DNA of 5,759 bases. Origin: Nitrospina sp. GTDB taxonomy: Bacteria > Nitrospinota > Nitrospinia > Nitrospinales > VA-1. Numbering within the stretch: the stretch's first letter is position 1; each line of letters begins with the position of its first letter. This document shows, one piece after another, positions 5,662 to 5,759 of this stretch. A program made the position numbers and the translations under genes. The notes below the pieces were generated by a model that was not told the DNA's origin, did no database searches, and saw only the letters and a program-made list of their open reading frames with translations. The stretch lies in the NCBI GenBank assembly GCA_003545625.1, contig DODH01000055.1, positions 1-5,759 of the forward strand. The letters are read 5' to 3'.

Positions 5662-5759
5662 AAAGCGGAAACAAAATCTTCCAGGCTTTCAAAGATCAGT
5701 TCTGCGCCTGCGAAATTTATATCGCGATTCAGAGAGTTTCGCAAAATGATGCAGGGCAT
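5652..5759 (-). CDS. C-terminal end of a probable HAD-family hydrolase (cut by window edge)
   Basis: On the minus strand the frame is open from the right window edge to TGA at 5652-5654, giving 35 residues that begin MPCIILRNSLNRDINF and continue AGAELIFESLEDFVSALKA. The pattern of a short strand (PCIIL), a variable loop, then 'AGA-hydrophobic-SL-DF' and a final helix is the usual C-terminus of haloacid dehalogenase-type phosphatases of the phosphoglycolate phosphatase/beta-phosphoglucomutase kind. The ATG at 5757-5759 is most likely an internal Met, since a 35-residue protein would lack every catalytic motif of that family. The catalytic DxD motif and the rest would lie to the right, beyond the window. 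The assignment rests on a short tail and is tentative; that this is a gene end is more secure. Confidence 0.6.
   Translation of the reverse strand: MPCIILRNSLNRDINFAGAELIFESLEDFVSALKA

Noticed and set aside
1..5759. CRISPR array, tRNA, rRNA, transposase or defence genes
   Set aside because: I looked for repeat-spacer periodicity, cloverleaf-like elements and mobile-element protein motifs and found none.

Overview
The window is ordinary chromosomal bacterial DNA, with short gene gaps and Shine-Dalgarno sites before most genes. Gene content suggests a Gram-negative bacterium. The protein flavour (a ModE-like repressor domain with the GGKGGGG wing, a secreted DUF2233 enzyme, a short isoaspartyl peptidase, and 'NPPYQG'-type intergenic repeats) recalls Deltaproteobacteria or Nitrospinota, but this is an impression and the taxon is not proven. 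Base composition is very uneven: about 67% GC in the first 600 bases, about 51% in the rest of purD, around 60% in sampled parts of the isoaspartyl peptidase gene, and AT-richer stretches towards the right end.

Left part (1-1712, + strand): the 3' nine-tenths of purD (purine biosynthesis), followed after 10 bases by a stand-alone DUF523 protein, probably in one operon. Tail-to-tail with it, 15 bases away, lies a minus-strand gene for a small zinc-ribbon membrane protein (1728-2111).

Middle (2112-3342): a gap with a good sigma70-like promoter leads into an isoaspartyl peptidase / plant-type asparaginase (2249-3046, + strand). Its 3' end faces the end of a minus-strand operon across a 296-base gap. 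That gap contains a 14-base direct repeat and a run of small perfect hairpins, and it looks like dispersed repeat or terminator material rather than a gene.

Right part (3343-5759): a minus-strand pair encodes an exported phosphodiester glycosidase-family protein (DUF2233/NAGPA) and, 12 bases downstream and probably translationally coupled, a one-domain ModE-type DNA-binding protein that starts at TTG and has no molybdate-binding domain. Divergent from this pair, across an 88-base AT-rich spacer, is a 307-residue soluble protein of no family I recognise (4706-5629). The window closes with the C-terminal 35 codons of a minus-strand gene, probably a HAD-type hydrolase, convergent with it.

I do not see a defence island, CRISPR array, transposon, tRNA or rRNA. 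The points most worth a second look are the composition step inside purD, the coupling of a truncated ModE-type regulator to an exported glycosidase, the hairpin cluster at 3204-3325, and the unassigned 307-residue protein.
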